Below, piece after piece: positions 18,892 to 27,272 of a stretch of 64,000 bases of DNA. Source of the DNA: Alcaligenes sp. SORT26 (GTDB lineage: Bacteria > Pseudomonadota > Gammaproteobacteria > Burkholderiales > Burkholderiaceae_B); NCBI RefSeq assembly GCF_017377875.1, contig NZ_CP070975.1:62001-126000 (forward strand). Direction: 5' to 3'. The notes under the pieces were generated by a model, which saw only the letters and a program-made list of their open reading frames with translations, was not told where the DNA came from and did not search any database. Numbering within the stretch: position 1 is the stretch's first letter; every line of letters starts with the position of its first letter. The position numbers and the translations under genes are program-made.

Positions 18892-19593
18892 TCAGTGATT
18901 CAAAAATGCCATCTGGCGCTTTTCCACAATACGGAAAGCACCGACCAGAATGAAAGATACGCACAGATAAATCAGTGCAGCAATCCCGTAGGAGGTAAAG
19001 GTCTGGTAAGTGGCCGCATTGGCATCACGCGCGATCTTGAGCAGGTCAGGAACGGTGGCGGTAAAGGCCAGCGAGGTGGCATGCAGCATCAGGACCACTT
19101 CATTGCTGTACGCAGGCAGCACACGGCGCAAGGCTTGCGGCAGAATCACGCGACGGTACAGGGTCCAGCCGGACATGCCATAGGCACGGGCCGACTCGAC
19201 TTCACCGGGAGGCATGGAGCGGATGGCCCCGGCAAAAATCTCGGTGGTGTAGCCCACGGTATTCAAGGTCAGTGCCAGAATCATGCAGTTAAAGCCGCTC
19301 ATGAAGAAGGCTTCCAGTGCAGGCACGGATTTGATGATGGCCAGCTTGTACATGGCGGTATAGATCAGCAAGATCTGCACATACAAGGGCGTACCACGGA
19401 AAAAGTAGGTAAAGGCACCGATAGGGCGCGACAGCCAGGCTTTGCCCGAAACACGGCCTATCGCCATGAAAATGGATAGGAAAAAGCCGATCACAACCGA
19501 GATCACCAGAAGCCACAGCGTCATGGCCAGGCCCGAGAGCTGACCATTGCTTTGGTACAGATAGGCGCGCCAGAATTCGTTCAGAACATCCAT
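18892..19593 (-). CDS. hisM: Polar amino-acid ABC transporter permease, HisM-like
   Basis: A 233-residue inner-membrane permease of the histidine/lysine/arginine/ornithine type. About five hydrophobic segments are visible (for example LAMTLWLLVISVVIGFFLSIF and IAALIYLCVSFILVGAF). The cytoplasmic EAA-type loop that meets the ATPase is EVESARAYGMSGWTLYRRVILPQALRRVLPAYSNE. The closing EKRQMAFLNH is very HisM-like. Its start shares a base with the hisQ stop (TAATG), so the two are coupled. No ATP-binding gene follows; transcription ends at 18841-18876. Confidence 0.88.
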   Translation of the reverse strand: MDVLNEFWRAYLYQSNGQLSGLAMTLWLLVISVVIGFFLSIFMAIGRVSGKAWLSRPIGAFTYFFRGTPLYVQILLIYTAMYKLAIIKSVPALEAFFMSGFNCMILALTLNTVGYTTEIFAGAIRSMPPGEVESARAYGMSGWTLYRRVILPQALRRVLPAYSNEVVLMLHATSLAFTATVPDLLKIARDANAATYQTFTSYGIAALIYLCVSFILVGAFRIVEKRQMAFLNH

Positions 19594-20282
19594 TAGAACT
19601 GCGCTCCTTTCACGCCGATGTTATAGCGTCGCTCCAGATAGCTCAGCCCGATATTGCTGACAGCAGTCAGGCCCAGATAGATCAGGGCGGTGATGCCGAC
19701 AAACAAAAAGGAATTGAAAGTCGCGTTACCGGCGTTTTGCGCAATCTTGACCACATCGCTCAAACCGATCAGGGATACCAGCGCGGTGGATTTGAGTAGA
19801 ATCTGCCAGTTATTGCCCAGACCGGGCAGGGCGTAGCGCATCATTTGTGGAATCTGAATGCGGTGCAGAACTTGCCAGGCGCTCCAGCCACAGGCTTTGC
19901 CTGCTTCCATCTGCCCTTTGGGGATGGCCATCAAGGCACCGCGGAAGGTCTCGGCAAAGTAGGCGCCATAAATAAAGCCCAGGGTGACGACACCGGCACC
20001 AAAGGGATCGATCTCGATCATGTCCCATTCCAGCCAGTCCGTCAGTTCGTTCAGCCAGATTTGCAGGCTGAAAAAGAACAACATCAATAAGACCAGATCC
20101 GGGACGCCCCGGATCAAGGTGGTGTACAAACCGCCCACCCAACGCAGCAGCGAGGTGCGGGACAGTTTCATCAGGGCAGCGACCAGACCCAGCACCAGGG
20201 AAACCAGCAGTGAAAGCACCGCCAGTTTGATGGTTTCCCAGGTGCCCGCCAGCAACTGCGGCCCATAACCGTAAAGCAACAT
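19593..20282 (-). CDS. hisQ: Polar amino-acid ABC transporter permease, HisQ-like
   Basis: A 229-residue permease that pairs with the HisM-like protein. It starts MLLYGYGPQLLAGTWETIKLAVLSLL, a common HisQ beginning. Hydrophobic segments cover most of the length, and the EAA loop reads GQMEAGKACGWSAWQVLHRIQIPQMMRYALPGLGN. It lies 16 bases after the binding-protein gene. The name rests on similarity to the HisJQMP system; basic amino acids are the likely substrates, but octopine/nopaline-type permeases look much the same. Confidence 0.87.
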   Translation of the reverse strand: MLLYGYGPQLLAGTWETIKLAVLSLLVSLVLGLVAALMKLSRTSLLRWVGGLYTTLIRGVPDLVLLMLFFFSLQIWLNELTDWLEWDMIEIDPFGAGVVTLGFIYGAYFAETFRGALMAIPKGQMEAGKACGWSAWQVLHRIQIPQMMRYALPGLGNNWQILLKSTALVSLIGLSDVVKIAQNAGNATFNSFLFVGITALIYLGLTAVSNIGLSYLERRYNIGVKGAQF

Positions 20283-20298
20283 GGTTCAGATATCCAGG

Positions 20299-21090
20299 TC
20301 AGGGCGCGATGCGAATGTTTTCTTTTTGGAAGTACTTGTCGGCAAAGGTCTGCATGGTGCCATCGGCTTTCATTTCGCGCAGAACTTCATCAACGGTTTT
20401 CTTGAGTTTTTTGTTGCCCTTGCGCAGGCCCATGGCAATAGGCTCGTTCAGGATGGGGCTGTCGTCCACCGTGCTGCCGGTCAATTCAAAGTCGGCACCG
20501 GCAGGTTTGCTCAGAAAGCCTTCGATGGCGTTCTGGGCTTCCTGGAAGGTCGCGTCAACACGGCCACCGGCCAGGTCGTTGAAGGCATCGGTGTAGCTGG
20601 GGTAAGCCACAATCGTGACGCCGTTATTGGCCCAGTTCTGGCGAGCATAGGTTTCCATGGTGGTGCCTTGCTGCACGCCCACACGTTTGCCTTTCAGGGA
20701 CTCGACGGTGGGTTCCAGGCCACTGCCTTTGCGGGCGGCCAGACGAACCGGCACGATGTACAGGGGTTCGGTAAAGTCGATGACCTTGGCGCGCGCCTCT
20801 GTGGCGGTCATGGTGGAGTTGGCCAGATCAAATTTGCGGGCTTGCAAGCCGGGGATCAAGCTGTCAAACGATTGGTCGATCCATACGCACTTGGCTTCCA
20901 GGCGTTTACAGATCTCGTTGCCGATGTCGATGTCAAAGCCTTGTAGCTCGCCGCTAGGGTCCAGGTACTCAAACGGGGGGTAGCCCGCTTCAGTGGCAAA
21001 ACGGATTTCGGACGGTCCGGCTGCATGGGCAGCGGGCACCAGGGCACTGCAAAAAGCCACCATCAGGAGGCGGGCAAGCATTTTGTTCAT
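20299..21090 (-). CDS. Periplasmic amino-acid-binding protein (ArgT/HisJ type)
   Basis: A 263-residue family 3 solute-binding protein with a Sec signal peptide (MNKMLARLLMVAFCSALVPAAHA, cleavage after AHA). The mature start EIRFATEAGYPPFEYLDPSGELQGFDIDIGNEICKRL is characteristic, and FDSLIPGLQARKFDLANSTMTATEARAKVIDFTEPLY matches LAO/HisJ proteins that bind lysine, arginine, ornithine or histidine. It is the first gene of the three-gene minus-strand operon. Its promoter should lie in the 100 bases between it and the LOG-family gene. Confidence 0.9.
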   Translation of the reverse strand: MNKMLARLLMVAFCSALVPAAHAAGPSEIRFATEAGYPPFEYLDPSGELQGFDIDIGNEICKRLEAKCVWIDQSFDSLIPGLQARKFDLANSTMTATEARAKVIDFTEPLYIVPVRLAARKGSGLEPTVESLKGKRVGVQQGTTMETYARQNWANNGVTIVAYPSYTDAFNDLAGGRVDATFQEAQNAIEGFLSKPAGADFELTGSTVDDSPILNEPIAMGLRKGNKKLKKTVDEVLREMKADGTMQTFADKYFQKENIRIAP

Positions 21091-21190
21091 GGGTCACTCC
21101 GGCAAATATCGACTAGCTTGTGGCATTCAATACAAATTCGGCCCTGCTGATGGAGGGCCGAAGAAAGACTGCAAATTTAACCCGTACGCC

Positions 21191-21859
21191 TTACTGGGGC
21201 AATGCGGGTTCCGCCCTAGGCAGTACGCAGCACTGGTTGATGTAGCTCATGACCTCGTCCAGATCGTCGGTCAGAACCAGCAAATTCAGGTCTTTGGGGC
21301 CAATCAGACCCAGCTCCATCAATTGCTCACCAATCCAGTCGATCAGGCCGGACCAAAAGGAAGTGCCGATCAGTACAATGGGTGCGGGTGGGACTTTGCC
21401 AGTTTGTACCAAAGTCATGACTTCAAACAGCTCGTCCAGGGTACCGAAGCCGCCGGGCAGGGCAATATAGGCCCAGCTATGCATGAAAAAGGTGGCCTTG
21501 CGCGAGTAGAAGTATTCAAACTGCAGACTTTGAGTCTGGTAAGGGTTGTTGGTGGTTTCATGAGGCAAGCGTATATTCAGGCCGATACTTTGCCCGCCTG
21601 CTTCATACGCGCCTTTGTTGGCGGCTTCCATCAAGCCGGGGCCACCGCCTGCAATCAGGGTGACGCCCGCCTCGGCCAGACGACGGCCCAGTTCCTGGGC
21701 GACTTCGTAGTAAGGATGACCGGGTTTGATGCGAGCGCTGCCAAAAACGCTAACGCCAGCACCCATTTCTTTTAATGTATCGACCGCAGTTTGCAGCTCC
21801 TTCATGATGGTAGGAATCTGCTCAGAGGCCGGTAAACGGACGATTTTATTGTTAGACAT
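21191..21859 (-). CDS. LOG-family protein (Rossmann-fold nucleotide-binding)
   Basis: A 222-residue member of the TIGR00730/LOG family, related to cytokinin riboside 5'-monophosphate phosphoribohydrolases that cleave AMP-type nucleotides. Both diagnostic motifs are present: IAGGGPGLMEAANKGAYEAGG and ALPGGFGTLDELFE. The start codon (complement of 21857-21859) overlaps the polA start codon on the other strand. An AAGG ribosome site at the right spacing lies on the minus strand inside polA. An internal ATG at 21805 (MKELQTAV) is an alternative. The substrate in this organism is unknown; AMP hydrolysis is the common family activity. Confidence 0.85.
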   Translation of the reverse strand: MSNNKIVRLPASEQIPTIMKELQTAVDTLKEMGAGVSVFGSARIKPGHPYYEVAQELGRRLAEAGVTLIAGGGPGLMEAANKGAYEAGGQSIGLNIRLPHETTNNPYQTQSLQFEYFYSRKATFFMHSWAYIALPGGFGTLDELFEVMTLVQTGKVPPAPIVLIGTSFWSGLIDWIGEQLMELGLIGPKDLNLLVLTDDLDEVMSYINQCCVLPRAEPALPQ

Positions 21860-24578
21860 GAAAAAAACCTTGTTGCTCGTTGATGGTTCCAGCTATCTGT
21901 ACCGAGCGTACCATGCGATGCCCGATCTGCGAAACGCGCAAGGCCAGCCTACAGGCGCCTTGTACGGGGTCATCAATATGCTGCGCCGCCTGCTACAGGA
22001 TTATCAGGCGGACTATATGGTATGCGTTTTCGATGCCAAAGGCCGCACCTTCCGGGACGATCTGTACGATCAATACAAGGCTAACCGCCCCTCCATGCCC
22101 GAAGATATGGCGGTGCAAATAGAGCCTATTCATAAAGCCGTGCGCGCGATGGGCTGGCACCTGATTTGTCAGCCCGGCGTCGAGGCCGATGACATCATCG
22201 GAACGCTGGCTCGTCTGGCGGCAGAAAATGGTATCGAGACCGTGGTGTCCACTGGGGACAAAGACTTGGCCCAGCTCGTCAATGAGCATGTGCAGTTGGT
22301 CAACACCATGAATAACGAGAAGCTGGATGTAGAAGGCGTCACCACCAAGTACGGTGTGCGCCCAGACCAGATTATCGATTATTTGATGCTGATTGGCGAC
22401 ACCTCGGACAATATTCCCGGCGTGCCCAAGGTCGGTCCCAAGACGGCGGCCAAGTGGCTGGGCGAGTACGACAGCCTGGATGGACTGTTGCAGCATGCCG
22501 ACAGTATCAAGGGTGTGGCTGGCCAGAACCTGCGTGATTTCAGCTCCAATTTCGAGATGACCCGAAAGCTGGTCACGGTGAAGCTGGATTGTGAAGTGCC
22601 CGGGTTTACGGGTGATTTTGCCGCCCTGACGCCCGAGCCACGCGACAAGGCTGTGCTGCAGGACATTTACGAGATCTATGGGTTCCGCACCTGGTTGCGG
22701 GAACTGACGGACGATCCCGATCGTGTACCGGCCCAGGATGCCCGTGTGCAGCCTGAAACACCTGCCGCCCCCGCCGAGCTGGATTACCAGACAGTCACTA
22801 CGCAAGAGCAGCTCAAGGAATTGCTCGCCGTGCTGGAGAGGGCGGAGCTGGTGGCGCTGGACACTGAAACCACCTCTCTGGATCCCCTGACAGCGCGTCT
22901 GGTGGGTTTGTCCGTGTCGGTCAAGCCTGGCCAGGCCTTTTACGTACCCGTTGCACACCGTGGTTCGCTGGATGTGGAGCAACTGGATAAAGGCTATGTG
23001 CTGGATACCTTGCGCCCCTGGCTGGAAAGCGCGGATGCGGCCAAGGTCTTGCACAACGCCAAATACGATACCCACGTTTTGCTGAATGAGAAGATCCATT
23101 TGCGCGGCATACGCGAGGACACCATGTTGCAAGCCTATGTCCTGCAGTCGCACAAGCGCGTCAGCATGGAAGAGCTGGCCTTGCAATGGCTGGGTCTGAA
23201 AGGGGCGTCTTACGAAGATATTTGCGGCAAGGGTGCCAAACAGATTTGTTTTGACGAGGTGGATATTCCGGTCGCGTCCCAGTATGCCTGCGAAGATGCA
23301 GACTACACCTTGCGTCTGCATCAGTGCCTGCGCCCCCAGGTGGCTCAGGAAGAGGGGCTGGAACGTATTTATCTGCTGGAAATCCAGGCATCTGATGTGC
23401 TGACCATTGTGGAGCGTAATGGCGTCAAGATTGATGTGCCCACGCTGGCACGCCAAAGCCATGAGCTGGGCCAGAAGATGCTGGAACTGGAAAACAAGGC
23501 TTATGAGTTGGCCGACCAGCCCTTCAATATGAATTCCCCCAAACAAGTGGGCGAGATTCTGTTCGGCAAGCTGGGTATCCCCGTGGTGCGCAAGACCGCC
23601 AGCGGCGCACCGTCTACTGACGAAGATGTGTTGACCCGTCTGGCACAGGATTACCCCTTGCCGCAGGTCTTGCTGGAATACCGTGGTTTGGCCAAGCTCA
23701 AGTCCACCTATACCGACAAGCTGCCCAAGATGGTGAACCCGGACAGTGGCCGCGTGCATACCCGCTATGCGCAGGCGGCGGTTATCACGGGTCGTTTGGC
23801 TTCGTCCGATCCCAACTTGCAGAATATTCCAGTGCGTACCGCAGAAGGCCGCCGTGTCCGCGCTGCTTTTGTGTCGGAATTGGGCAAGATCGTGTCGGCT
23901 GACTATTCGCAGATCGAATTGCGTGTGATGGCCCATGTCTCGGGCGATACCAATTTGCAGCAAGTTTTTGAACAGGGCGGTGACGTGCACACAGCCACGG
24001 CCGCCGAGATCTTTGGTGTTGAGGATGCCAAAGACGTCAGCTCTGATCAGCGTCGCGCTGCCAAGGCGATTAACTTTGGTCTGATCTACGGCATGGGCGA
24101 GTTTGGCCTGGCCAGCAATCTGGGCATTACTCGCGATGCGGCTCGTGCCTATATTGATCGTTATTTTGCTCGCTACCCCGGCGTGACCAGCTACATGACG
24201 CGCATCAAGGCCCAGGCGCACGAGCAGGGCTATGTGGAAACCGTGTTTGGTCGTCGCCTATGGCTGCCTGAACTGAAAGGCGCGAAGGGGCCTCGCATGG
24301 CTGGTGCTGAACGTGCTGCGATTAATGCACCCATGCAGGGCACCTCGGCAGACTTGATCAAGATGGCGATGGTTGCGGTGCAGCGATGGCTGGAAGAAAA
24401 AGGTTTGCGCGCGCAAATGGTCATGCAGGTACATGACGAATTGGTATTCGATGTGCCTGAAGATGAACTGGAGATTCTGCGTGAGAACCTGCCGGGCCTG
24501 ATGTGCAATGTGGCCAAGCTGGATGTGCCGCTGGTGGCTGAAGTCGGCGTGGGCGATAACTGGGAACAGGCTCACTAA
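21858..24578 (+). CDS. polA: DNA polymerase I
   Basis: A 906-residue polymerase for Okazaki-fragment processing and repair. The 5'-3' exonuclease (residues 1-~300) starts MKKTLLLVDGSSYLYRAYHAMP. The 3'-5' proofreading domain (~315-510) retains the DTETTSLDP motif with its catalytic Asp and Glu, so it is probably active. The polymerase domain carries SADYSQIELRVMAH (motif A), RRAAKAINFGLIYGM (motif B) and VMQVHDELVFDVP (motif C). The frame is open upstream to 21726, but homology begins at 21858. There is no clear Shine-Dalgarno sequence ahead of this ATG. Confidence 0.97.
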   Translation: MKKTLLLVDGSSYLYRAYHAMPDLRNAQGQPTGALYGVINMLRRLLQDYQADYMVCVFDAKGRTFRDDLYDQYKANRPSMPEDMAVQIEPIHKAVRAMGWHLICQPGVEADDIIGTLARLAAENGIETVVSTGDKDLAQLVNEHVQLVNTMNNEKLDVEGVTTKYGVRPDQIIDYLMLIGDTSDNIPGVPKVGPKTAAKWLGEYDSLDGLLQHADSIKGVAGQNLRDFSSNFEMTRKLVTVKLDCEVPGFTGDFAALTPEPRDKAVLQDIYEIYGFRTWLRELTDDPDRVPAQDARVQPETPAAPAELDYQTVTTQEQLKELLAVLERAELVALDTETTSLDPLTARLVGLSVSVKPGQAFYVPVAHRGSLDVEQLDKGYVLDTLRPWLESADAAKVLHNAKYDTHVLLNEKIHLRGIREDTMLQAYVLQSHKRVSMEELALQWLGLKGASYEDICGKGAKQICFDEVDIPVASQYACEDADYTLRLHQCLRPQVAQEEGLERIYLLEIQASDVLTIVERNGVKIDVPTLARQSHELGQKMLELENKAYELADQPFNMNSPKQVGEILFGKLGIPVVRKTASGAPSTDEDVLTRLAQDYPLPQVLLEYRGLAKLKSTYTDKLPKMVNPDSGRVHTRYAQAAVITGRLASSDPNLQNIPVRTAEGRRVRAAFVSELGKIVSADYSQIELRVMAHVSGDTNLQQVFEQGGDVHTATAAEIFGVEDAKDVSSDQRRAAKAINFGLIYGMGEFGLASNLGITRDAARAYIDRYFARYPGVTSYMTRIKAQAHEQGYVETVFGRRLWLPELKGAKGPRMAGAERAAINAPMQGTSADLIKMAMVAVQRWLEEKGLRAQMVMQVHDELVFDVPEDELEILRENLPGLMCNVAKLDVPLVAEVGVGDNWEQAH

Positions 24579-24599
24579 GGTTTCCTGGCAAGCTCAAGG

Positions 24600-24629
24600 A
24601 AAAGGCGACCTGATGGTCGCCTTTTTTTT
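24600..24629 (+). terminator. Rho-independent terminator of polA
   Basis: AAGGCGACC, loop TGAT, GGTCGCCTT and a run of eight T at the stem end. It lies 20 bases after the polA stop and faces the convergent transporter gene. Confidence 0.9.
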
Positions 24630-24672
24630 AAGTAGCAGAGCGTTTTGTTTTCTCGGCCTGGCTGCAGTCTGC

Positions 24673-26337
24673 TTACTCCTCGTTAGTACGTACCCGATTT
24701 GGCAGCAGTTCGTCGTGCTTGGCCAGAATCGGATACGCCGCCGCGCTGACCAGATACGAGTTGATTGTGCGTACATCGCGCAAAATCTCCAGGTACAAGG
24801 AGCCTTGCTCGGCCGAATCCAATTGACCCGCCTTGATCTTGCGAATATGGCGGTCTGCCGCAGCCACTTCCAGCTCGCGGAAGAAGTCTTTTTCAAAGGC
24901 CAGGAAGCGGGCGGTTTTAACGTCCTCGGCTACAAACAGAGCGGCAGCCTGACGTTGGTTGCGAATCAGTCTGTCCATGACTTTACCGATTTCCGCCTGC
25001 TCTTCCGATTGCAGCGTCCAACCCTGTTTACGCAGCTTGGCCGTGTGACTAAGCAAGCCATTCACGCTGATCGTTGCCGCGTGCGAGATATTGGTGGAGA
25101 AAGTCAGAATATCGTTCAGGCGACGAGTATCTTTCTTGCTCAGGTTCTCCTGATCCATGCTGGCCAGATAAGTGGTGATCAGCGGCTCCAACCGGTTGAC
25201 GGCATTGCTGATATAGCGCGCATGGTTAATGCTTTGGGCGCTATTGTTCAGCATGTTCTGGCGGGCCGTGTCCAGAATCTCCTGCAACATATCGGACAGG
25301 CGCAGAGCTTCCCGTGCTGCATTACCCAAGGCCACGGCAGGAACTTCCTGAGCGGACTGGTCCAGATACAAGGGCAGGCCAGGATCGTCCGGGTCGGTGC
25401 GACGGGGCAGATAACGGCTGAGCAAACGCGAATAGGGCTTGAGCAAAGGTAGGAACAGTGCTGCGACCGCCAGATTGAAGAAGGTATGGAAGTTGGCGAC
25501 GGCACGGGCTGGGTCATCGGTAAACCAACTCATCAAGTCGGGAATCCAGGGCAGTACGATCATGCCGATCAGACAGCCAAACACACGTGTGCCCAAGTTG
25601 CCTATGGGCAGACGTTTATTGGCTGGGTCCTTGGTGCCACCGGCACCCTCCAGAATCGGGTTGATGGCCGTACCCACGTTCGCGCCCAGCACCAGCGCAT
25701 AGGTCAGTTGCGGGTCCATATGCTGGTGGCTGGCCAAGGAAATGATCAGCACCACAATGGCCACGCTGGAGTGCGCCGCCCAGGTCAGCAAGGCGGCCAG
25801 CAACATGCCAGTCATGGGGCTGCCTGCCAAGGCTTCCAGAATGGTTTGCAGCAAGGGGGCGTCCTGAATGGGCGAGAACAAGCCCACCAGTTCATGCAAG
25901 GACAGCAGCAAGAGGCCCAGACCAATAAAGACACGGCCCAGGTCACGGCGGCGTCCCGGTTCCTGCGAGCGGAACAGCCAGACACCCAACAGAATCAGGG
26001 CAGGGGCCAATGCCGTCATTTTGAAGGACAGCAATTGCACGATCAGGGTCGTGCCCACATTGGCGCCCAGCATGGCGGCCAGAGCCGGAACCAGAGCCAC
26101 CATGCCGGTGGCGGCAAAGCTGGTAATCATCAGTCCGGTGGCGGTACTGCTTTGAATGGCGGCGGTAATGGCGGCGCCAGCAAAAAAGGCGCGCCGGGGT
26201 CGGCCCAGAGCATGGCCCATCCAGACGCCTAGCTCGGCACCAAAGGCGCGTTGCACACCGCTTTGCACCATGTGGATACCCCACAGGAGCAAAGCGATAT
26301 AACCCCCGAAATCGAGAAGTGCGAAGATTTCTTTCAT
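24673..26337 (-). CDS. Na/Pi cotransporter with C-terminal PhoU-like domain
   Basis: A 554-residue NptA/YjbB-type protein. The N-terminal two-thirds is a membrane domain with two Na/Pi-cotransport repeats. The first carries AAIQSSTATGLMITSFAATG, and the second the related AAHSSVAIVVLIISLASH with LGANVGTAINPIL. From about residue 335 the protein is soluble and helical, resembling PhoU. In E. coli YjbB exports phosphate; direction here is not known. It starts at the ATG at 26337 and converges on polA. Confidence 0.88.
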   Translation of the reverse strand: MKEIFALLDFGGYIALLLWGIHMVQSGVQRAFGAELGVWMGHALGRPRRAFFAGAAITAAIQSSTATGLMITSFAATGMVALVPALAAMLGANVGTTLIVQLLSFKMTALAPALILLGVWLFRSQEPGRRRDLGRVFIGLGLLLLSLHELVGLFSPIQDAPLLQTILEALAGSPMTGMLLAALLTWAAHSSVAIVVLIISLASHQHMDPQLTYALVLGANVGTAINPILEGAGGTKDPANKRLPIGNLGTRVFGCLIGMIVLPWIPDLMSWFTDDPARAVANFHTFFNLAVAALFLPLLKPYSRLLSRYLPRRTDPDDPGLPLYLDQSAQEVPAVALGNAAREALRLSDMLQEILDTARQNMLNNSAQSINHARYISNAVNRLEPLITTYLASMDQENLSKKDTRRLNDILTFSTNISHAATISVNGLLSHTAKLRKQGWTLQSEEQAEIGKVMDRLIRNQRQAAALFVAEDVKTARFLAFEKDFFRELEVAAADRHIRKIKAGQLDSAEQGSLYLEILRDVRTINSYLVSAAAYPILAKHDELLPNRVRTNEE

Positions 26338-26397
26338 TACTAAATAATAGCCCAGCGCATCTTACAAGCGTGAGTCTCAGGTATCAGTTAGACACAT

Positions 26398-26763
26398 CTA
26401 GGTGTTGGAAGATTGCCGCGTCTGTCGGGCAGCCTGATCCAGCCTTTTTGCAAATTGCGTTTGTTCCTGATCGGAAAAGGCCGACAGGGACAGTTCCTGC
26501 ACCGTGCTCTGGTAGATCTGCCACATCTGTTTGCGCAAGGCCCGGCCTTCATCCGTGATGCTGGCAAAAGCAGCTCGGCCATCCTCAGAAGAGCGACTGC
26601 GCTGAACCAGACCCTGGGCTTCCAGCCGGTTGGCCAGTTCATGCATGCGGCGTGTGCCTTCCGGTCCGCTTTCCAGCCCCCATAAAACGTCGTACCAGGC
26701 ATAGGGCGGCAATTTTTCTGCGGCCAGTCGGCATTCTATTTCTTTGAGAATGCTGCGGTGCGC
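26398..26763 (-). pseudogene. Broken MarR-family regulator lacking its recognition helix
   Basis: Reading from 26763 gives AHRSILKEIECRLAAEKL then PPYAWYDVLWGLESG, a clear MarR-family N-terminal half. Two lesions are visible. First, the only ATG in place (26765-26767) is out of frame by one base and an in-frame TGA (26764-26766) precedes the homology; an intact form would need the extra A removed. The next usable codon is TTG at 26712. Second, RRMHELA runs straight into NRLEAQGLVQRSRSSEDGRA, whereas family members carry about 15 residues between these blocks, which form the DNA-recognition helix. The C-terminal dimer helices are present to NT at the stop. A TTG-started 104-residue protein might be made but should not bind DNA. 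Confidence 0.75.
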
Positions 26764-26773
26764 TCATAGAGTA

Positions 26774-26787
26774 ATTGCAATTGCAAT
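26774..26787. promoter_or_regulatory. 14-bp perfect palindrome, probable MarR-type operator
   Basis: ATTGCAATTGCAAT equals its own reverse complement. It lies seven bases upstream of the out-of-frame ATG of the broken marR gene and about 95 bases upstream of the aceE remnant. Its size and place fit an autoregulatory MarR operator left from the intact locus. Confidence 0.5.
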
Positions 26788-26879
26788 CGTTTGGGTGAGG
26801 TGCTTGTCCTGCCCTGCGTCTTGCCCAGGCCTTGAGGACACAGCGTGGCAGTTCCGGGCTATCCACCTGGAGATTATTA

Positions 26880-27164
26880 TGAATCACGCTTTGCCTGCGG
26901 CGGACCTGGGTCCGCAAGAGACGGAGTCCCTGTCTGCCATTGCCGTCGGTGGCCGGTAAAAGCTGAATAACCTGATCTTTGTGGTCAATTGCAATATGCA
27001 GCGTCTGGATGGCACGGTATGTGGGAATAGCAAAGTTATTCAGGAGCTGGAATCCAACTTCCGTGCCGCGGGCTGGAATGTCATCAAAGTGATTTGGGGG
27101 CAGGCTGGGATGATATGCTGGCCAAAGATAAAATCGGCCTGTTGCGTCAACGCATGATGGCCTG
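26880..27164 (+). pseudogene. aceE: Internally deleted, frameshifted remnant of aceE (pyruvate dehydrogenase E1)
   Basis: The ATG at 26880 opens a 26-codon frame whose ADLGPQETESLSAI resembles the start of proteobacterial AceE (DPQET...LDAI). A TAA follows at 26957. The same frame after the stop reads [17 protein letters not shown] then a gap-free match to AceE [26 protein letters not shown]. A frameshift near 27100 moves the match to another frame ([18 protein letters not shown]), ending in TGA at 27162. In intact E1 these two blocks are separated by roughly 200 residues, so a large internal deletion has occurred. It cannot make an enzyme. A functional aceE is expected elsewhere. Confidence 0.8.
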
Positions 27165-27272
27165 AGTGTCTCCCCCTGTCAGGGCAGCCCTTTGTTGACT
27201 GGTCCCCTTTTGTAGCGACAGGTCCGCTATTTTCTCCATCAAATCTTCATCATTCTGTGCCACAGTGCGGGC

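Noticed and set aside
21993-24221. A 742-codon frame antisense to polA.
   Set aside because: No motif found and polA is complete on the plus strand.
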